Assembly (NCBI GenBank): GCA_014896555.1
Contig: JADBKC010000015.1
Location: forward strand, 1 to 38,402
From: Caryophanales bacterium
GTDB lineage: Bacteria; Bacillota; Bacilli; Bacillales; DSM-4216
Length of the DNA stretch: 38,402 nucleotides
Reading direction: 5' to 3'
The notes under the pieces are model-generated. The model saw only the letters and a program-made list of their open reading frames with translations. It made no database searches and was not told the DNA's origin. The stretch's first letter is position 1. The number at the start of each line of letters is the position of its first letter. A program made the translations under genes and the position numbers. This document shows, one piece after another, positions 37,237-38,402 of this stretch.

Positions 37237-37290
37237 AAAAGAGGGGATGTCCCGAAAGTCAGTAAAATGACACAGGGGCTCCCCTTTTTT
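37237..37290 (+). terminator. Terminator after coxA, overlapping dispersed repeat copy 2
   Basis: GAGGGGA near 37241 pairs with TCCCCTTTT near 37280, with inner GTCA (37258-37261)/TGAC (37268-37271); six T follow. The part 37249-37290 matches, inverted, the repeat at 3241-3281. Confidence 0.7.
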
Positions 37291-37658
37291 GAGTAAAGCT
37301 TTCTATCTTGAAATTTACTCGCTTTCTGCGTGTCTTCTCGCTCTCGTGCCCCGCCGCCTGGTCCGCTTTTTCCACTGATTCTCGCTCGTTTCGCGGTCAT
37401 CACCATTTCACTTAGCCAATACCAAAAAACAACGCTTTTTCCATTATTCTGTAGAAATCTAAGAGGAGACCGGCACATCCATTATCATTCGGCGTTGGAA
37501 GGAATAAAAAGAAAAAGCGAAGAAGAGGAAGAGACTTTGGTCTGTCGAGGCTGCGCTTGTGTTCGTCTGAACGGTCCGTAATGCCCAGAAACTTACCAAA
37601 AGGAAATAAAATGTGCTATATTATTGTCGGAAAAACAGATTTGAGAGGGGTATTTAGG
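37291..37658. other. Intergenic region coxA-yebC
   Basis: No supported gene. A hairpin GAGTAAA / TTTACTC lies at 37291-37320. A possible yebC promoter is TTACCA (37593-37598), 18 nt, TATATT (37617-37622). Open frames on both strands here are biased in composition (e.g. SGKSGPGGGARERED on the minus strand) and lack ribosome sites. Confidence 0.4.
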
Positions 37659-38387
37659 ATGGCAGGTCATTCTAAATGGAAAAATATCCAACGGAGAAAA
37701 AATGCGCAGGATGCGAAAAAAGGGAAAGTGTTTCAAAAGCTGGCGAAAGAAATCTACGTAGCCGCCAAAAGAGGGATTCCTGATCTTGACGCCAACCCTG
37801 CGTTACGGCTTGTCGTTGAAAAAGCGAAAGCGGCAAACATGCCTAATGAGAATATAAAGCGAGCCATTGAAAAAGCGCGTGGCAATCAAAGCGGAGAAAA
37901 TTACGAGGAAATTGTGTATGAAGGATATGGTCCCGGCGGTGTAGCTATTATGGTCACGTGCTTGACTGACAACAAAAACCGCACGGCATCAAATGTGCGG
38001 ATGGCTTTTTCGAAAAATGGAGGAAATCTTGGGGAAACAGGCTGTGTTTCTTATTTGTTTAACCGCAAAGGCTATTTGGTCATTGAAAGAGAAGATTTGA
38101 ATCTCGACGAAGATGATATGCTTCTGCAAGCTATTGAAGCCGGAGCGGAAGAAATGGAAACGAGCGAGGAAGCTTTTGAAATTTATACGGATCCGGAGAA
38201 CTTTATGGAAGTAAAAGAAAACTTGGAAAAAGCGGGATTTTCTTTTGCAACCGCTGAAATCACGATGGTTCCGAAAACGTATACGGCGCTTGATGATGAG
38301 CAATCAGCCAAAATGGAAAAATTGCTCGACATGCTCGAAGACAACGATGATGTGCAAGAAATTTACCACAACTATCAAGAGGCTTAA
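37659..38387 (+). CDS. yebC: YebC/TACO1-family protein (YrbC)
   Basis: Annotated as a transcriptional regulator; members of the family also relieve ribosome pausing at proline stretches. ATG 37659 ([23 protein letters not shown]) after GAGAGGGG; 242 residues, complete before the window end. Signature segments: MAGHSKWxNI, [31 protein letters not shown] and [13 protein letters not shown], then acidic domains 2 and 3 ([21 protein letters not shown]). The frame opens at 37557, but the extra residues are not conserved. Confidence 0.96.
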   Translation: MAGHSKWKNIQRRKNAQDAKKGKVFQKLAKEIYVAAKRGIPDLDANPALRLVVEKAKAANMPNENIKRAIEKARGNQSGENYEEIVYEGYGPGGVAIMVTCLTDNKNRTASNVRMAFSKNGGNLGETGCVSYLFNRKGYLVIEREDLNLDEDDMLLQAIEAGAEEMETSEEAFEIYTDPENFMEVKENLEKAGFSFATAEITMVPKTYTALDDEQSAKMEKLLDMLEDNDDVQEIYHNYQEA

Positions 38388-38402
38388 CAAGATGAGTCCA
38401 TC

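Noticed and set aside
37107-37478. 123-codon minus-strand frame near coxA-yebC
   Set aside because: Overlaps the coxA end, crosses a terminator/repeat, no ribosome site, biased composition.

Overview
The window is a chromosomal segment of an endospore-forming member of the Bacillaceae. Gene order from hemB to yebC follows the Bacillus subtilis hemAXCDBL–valS–mre/min–rplU–obg–nad–safA region almost gene for gene. Base composition is moderate, GTG and TTG starts are common, and an Rne/Rng-type RNase is present; this would fit a (possibly thermophilic) Bacillus/Parageobacillus/Caldibacillus relative, but the genus cannot be fixed from sequence alone. I saw no tRNA, rRNA, CRISPR array, prophage or transposase gene.

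Layout. 1-2972: end of the haem operon (hemD partial, hemB, hemL). 3539-5782: spore-coat pair spoVID and ysxE. 5929-7584, minus strand: a small membrane protein and a DctA/GltP-type carboxylate symporter, an insertion relative to B. subtilis. 7903-10811: valS under a T-box leader. 10981-15976: folC, spoIIB, maf, radC; comC, which sits between folC and spoIIB in B. subtilis, is absent. 16370-20701: mreBCD and minCD, for cell shape and division-site choice. 20867-22493: spoIVFA/spoIVFB, the pro-sigma-K processing complex. 22747-25312: rng, then rplU-prp-rpmA with an L21 leader. 25551-29347: spo0B, obg, pheB, pheA. 29471-34077: NAD synthesis, with nifS-niaR divergent from nadB-nadC-nadA. 34217-38387: safA, a kinase-like gene, a CoxA-like lipoprotein and yebC.

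Main observations. (1) nadB is a remnant: the central ~285 codons are gone and a second 1-nt deletion follows, while nadC, nadA, nifS, niaR and the palindromic operator are intact. (2) Two diverged copies of a ~130-nt structured element lie at 12279-12410 (+) and 28332-28456 (-). Both begin directly after GTGA and keep the same three hairpins with compensatory changes. They resemble stand-alone HEARO/IscB omega-RNA-type elements; the repeat is seen, the family is inferred. (3) Each LysM spore-morphogenesis gene (spoVID, safA) is followed by an aminoglycoside-phosphotransferase-fold gene, with a terminator-like hairpin at the junction. From the starts chosen here, the catalytic motifs fall at identical residue numbers in both proteins (200-202 and 220), yet one copy (YsxE) has lost the catalytic aspartates and the other keeps them. 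(4) A ~40-nt repeat occurs near both ends of the window in opposite orientation.

The genes link tetrapyrrole, folate, phenylalanine and NAD synthesis with translation factors, cell-shape and division control, and several stages of sporulation: phosphorelay Spo0B, septal SpoIIB, SpoIVFA/FB, and coat proteins SpoVID and SafA.
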